A stretch of 7,630 bases of DNA from Eggerthellaceae bacterium (GTDB lineage Bacteria; Actinomycetota; Coriobacteriia; Coriobacteriales; Eggerthellaceae). Shown piece after piece: positions 5,379 through 7,630 of this stretch (its first letter is position 1; each line of letters opens with the position of its first letter). A program made the translations under genes and the position numbers. The stretch is taken from assembly GCA_003452695.1 (NCBI GenBank), contig DMNP01000393.1:1-7630 (forward strand), given 5' to 3'. The notes under the pieces were generated by a model. That model ran no database searches. It saw only the letters and a program-made list of their open reading frames with translations, and was not told where the DNA came from.

Positions 5379-5579
5379 CGCCCGCCGTCGCATCTGCTGT
5401 TGCACCGAACCTGCCTGAACCGAACAACGCAACAGGGCCAGACGTTAAACCACCCCCTGCCGACGATTCGTCGGCATTGGGCGCCGGCCCCGTCCCGCAC
5501 ACCGCGACCATGGGCCCGCCCACAGCACGCCCACTCACTCCGTGCAATGCATGTAGGAAGTTGAAGCAGGAGAACCACC
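5379..5579 (+). other. Spacer before the surface protein gene, possible out-of-frame coding remnant
   Basis: These 201 bases contain no complete gene. The frame that is -1 relative to the small ORF is open throughout and stops at 5606-5608, 29 bp into the next gene. A perfect-armed hairpin, TGCCGACG (5458-5465) with CGTCGGCA (5469-5476), loop ATT, lies in the middle; it lacks a T-run, so it is not a clear terminator. Confidence 0.4.
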
Positions 5580-7630
5580 ATGGAAACTACTACGAACGCA
5601 AGCGTTAACGCGAACGCGGCAGTAACCGTAGATTCAGGAAAGAATAACGAATCAGCAGAATCGAATCGCGCACCTGCCCCGAAGAAGAAGGGGAAGGTTA
5701 TAGGAATGATTGCCGGAGGGCTTGTGGCCGCAGCTGCGGCTGTTGCCATCGTCTCGTCCATGGCGCTTCCCGCTTCTGCCAACTACGTGGAGCCGGGTCA
5801 TACCGTTCAGGGCTCGACTACCACGAACAACGGCGTGGTCAATCCGGGCTATCTCTTCGACACGGGAATTAAGCTCGACCCGAATGCCTGGACATACCCC
5901 GAGGAAGACGTCGGCAAGTTCATCGAAATCGTGGGAAGCGACGGGCAAGCAATCCAGCCCGTCGGCGGTTTCCACTACCTTCCCGCCTACACCATGGTAG
6001 ACGGAAAGCGCATTGACGTCAGAACTGCCGACACGTCAAACCCGGTAGAAGTCCCCGCGAATAACTTGCTCTATCAGTCGAAGCAAAAGTGGGAGACGAA
6101 CCGCTATTCGCTCATGCACGACAACAACCACAACAATTCCCCCATCGTTTCGTTCTACTACGACGACGTGCATGCGCTCGACAACGCCACGATAAAGCTT
6201 ACATATCCATTCATCGGAACGTACAACGGCCGTGAAATCGGCATGTATGCCGAAATCAGCAACATCGAGTTCATGCGTCATCCCGCTTCCGCATCGGTTC
6301 TGCACAAAGAGAACCAGTACTCGTTTACAAGAAACGCGAACGACGAAATCACCGGCTTCATTACGTCGTCTCCCACGAACGGCGTGCACCATTCCCCGCT
6401 CGCCAGCGACTGGGTGGGCGGCCCGGCCATGCAGATAGCCATGCTCCCGCAGTACGGCATCTTCCAGTGGAACATCCATCAGGACGACTTCAACGTGCGC
6501 TTCTATTACACTGACACGGCATCCGACGGCGTTACGAAATCGCTTAACAAAGAGGCACCCGTCAAAAATGCCAATGACATCTACATGACGTTCAGTTCGC
6601 TTTCCGTGTACGGAAGCCTTTTGGGCGACGGCACCGAATCGGCCATTCCGCGCGAGTGGCGTTGGGCGCGAGCTTACATCCAGCACGAGAAGGTGAAGGC
6701 GCTTGCGAATATCGACGGCGCTTATGTGACCACCGACACCCACATTCACCGCTCGAACACCGGTACCAACCTCACCTATACGATAGAGGACGACGATACC
6801 GTTTACGACCACGGATACAACGAACGCTACACAGACTTGGTCGATTTAGGCGTGTATGCCTATCAGCCGGATCCAACTAAACCTGCCTCCAACGTCTACT
6901 ACAACACGACAAGGCTTTGGGAGGGCATGGATTTCCTTACCGGCTACGCCTATACGCCATCCCAAGACGAAGACGCGAACTGGCCCTATTACTTCGCGGA
7001 TAGTGGCGAATATGCCAAGCGAGGTGCTGAGGACGGGTACAAATACACCATGACGGCTCGCAGCGATCCCAACAACCAGTGGCCGCTTGCCTACAACGAC
7101 ACCATCGGCGACAAGCTGTTCCCCCGCAACGCCATCTCGTTGCGTTTCTCGGGTACGAATACCGATGGTACCAACGACATCCGCTTCCGCATGAACACGC
7201 CGGACAACTCGTTCTGGTACACGCTGTTCCCCACCACCCTGACTGGCGCCGTCCCCGGCGAACCGAAGATTTCTGTGAGCACCTCGCCAGTCAAGCAGAT
7301 ATCCGAAGACGATACGAGCGTTAGCGACGACCTCTTCAACGCGGAAGGCGCCAATACCGAGCTGCAAGATGACTTGCTGAACGTGAAGTCTGCCGTTCAT
7401 CCGGGTTCGAAGCTTCGCTACACGGTGGAGCAAATCGTGAACAACATCGGCCAGGACACCACGCGTCGCTACGATGCCCTGAAGATGACGGCGAACATCC
7501 CGGCCGGCGTCACGCCCGACCCCAGCACGTATCGCCTGGCCATCGAGGACAAGTCCACGACACCGTCGGGCCTTATAGAAACCACCACAAGCAGAGACAG
7601 CACGACAGGCGTCTATTCTTCGTATATCGG
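5580..7630 (+). CDS. Large secreted surface protein/adhesin with isopeptide-type domain (3' end outside window)
   Basis: The frame is open from ATG 5580 to the window edge, giving at least 683 residues; I translated it by hand and found no stop. AGGAG at 5568-5572, 7 nt upstream, fixes the start. The N-terminus is an extended signal peptide: about 34 polar residues rich in N, S, T and A, then KKKGK (35-39), a hydrophobic stretch at 40-63 and a likely cleavage site after PASA (A67). The next 500 or so residues are rich in Tyr, Asn, Asp and Thr, as in extracellular beta-rich modules, but match no family I can name. From about residue 600, VKSAVHPGSKLRYTVEQ then IPAGVTPDP resemble the start of an isopeptide-forming or DUF11-like pilin/adhesin domain (K603 is a candidate bond lysine). 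A sortase motif or C-terminal anchor would lie beyond the window. It is likely exported by Sec and exposed on the cell surface, perhaps binding host or mucus; the ligand is unknown. Confidence 0.88.
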   Translation, partial: METTTNASVNANAAVTVDSGKNNESAESNRAPAPKKKGKVIGMIAGGLVAAAAAVAIVSSMALPASANYVEPGHTVQGSTTTNNGVVNPGYLFDTGIKLDPNAWTYPEEDVGKFIEIVGSDGQAIQPVGGFHYLPAYTMVDGKRIDVRTADTSNPVEVPANNLLYQSKQKWETNRYSLMHDNNHNNSPIVSFYYDDVHALDNATIKLTYPFIGTYNGREIGMYAEISNIEFMRHPASASVLHKENQYSFTRNANDEITGFITSSPTNGVHHSPLASDWVGGPAMQIAMLPQYGIFQWNIHQDDFNVRFYYTDTASDGVTKSLNKEAPVKNANDIYMTFSSLSVYGSLLGDGTESAIPREWRWARAYIQHEKVKALANIDGAYVTTDTHIHRSNTGTNLTYTIEDDDTVYDHGYNERYTDLVDLGVYAYQPDPTKPASNVYYNTTRLWEGMDFLTGYAYTPSQDEDANWPYYFADSGEYAKRGAEDGYKYTMTARSDPNNQWPLAYNDTIGDKLFPRNAISLRFSGTNTDGTNDIRFRMNTPDNSFWYTLFPTTLTGAVPGEPKISVSTSPVKQISEDDTSVSDDLFNAEGANTELQDDLLNVKSAVHPGSKLRYTVEQIVNNIGQDTTRRYDALKMTANIPAGVTPDPSTYRLAIEDKSTTPSGLIETTTSRDSTTGVYSSYI

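Noticed and set aside
5041..5418. Plus-strand ORF of 125 codons starting at ATG 5041
   Set aside because: No good ribosome-binding site, mixed codon use, and its second half overlaps the better-supported small ORF in a different frame with Arg/Cys/Ser-rich nonsense.
6036..7433. Two large minus-strand ORFs (6036-6812 and 6846-7433)
   Set aside because: Both are Val/Arg/His-rich antisense shadows of the surface protein gene.

Overview
The window comes from a high-GC, Gram-positive-like genome. The codon choice, the GlyS sequence, a PAS-like plus SARP-type winged-helix regulator and a long exported protein ending in an isopeptide-type fold together suggest Coriobacteriia (Eggerthella/Slackia/Adlercreutzia-like gut actinobacteria). 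That placement is an inference from sequence style, not a database match. All convincing genes lie on the + strand.

Layout. (1) 1-1110: the C-terminal half of the glycyl-tRNA synthetase beta subunit, followed by a strong hairpin at 1193-1227. (2) 1111-1414: a regulatory intergenic stretch with a 21-bp-spaced direct repeat, a GTTCCA inverted repeat and a TATAAT promoter. (3) 1415-3103: a regulator of about 560 residues with three PAS-like or unassigned sensory segments and a C-terminal winged-helix DNA-binding domain. (4) 3104-3333: a cluster of small hairpins, two of which share a GGGGACGT core and TGTCAA/TTGACA-type arms, then an AT-rich promoter region with an inverted repeat. (5) 3334-4725: a P-loop ATPase of the archaeal-ATPase/DUF234 type with a PD-(D/E)xK-like C-terminus. 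Its base composition is lower in GC than that of the flanking genes, which suggests it was acquired as a cargo gene. (6) 4726-5210: about 485 bases without a convincing gene but with several hairpins and palindromes. (7) 5211-5378: a small 55-codon ORF with a good ribosome-binding site that seems to continue in the -1 frame up to 5608, so it may be a frameshifted gene. (8) 5580 to the window end: the N-terminal 683 residues of a large exported surface protein or adhesin, open at the right edge.

Function. GlyS is housekeeping and looks unlinked to its neighbours. The regulator, the ATPase and the surface protein each appear to have their own promoter or ribosome-binding site and are separated by more than 200 bp, so this is a series of single transcription units rather than an operon. 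A functional link between the regulator and the surface protein is possible but nothing in the sequence proves it. No CRISPR array, tRNA, rRNA or transposase gene was seen. The most unusual items are the repeat/hairpin cluster next to the low-GC ATPase, and the apparent frameshift just before the adhesin.
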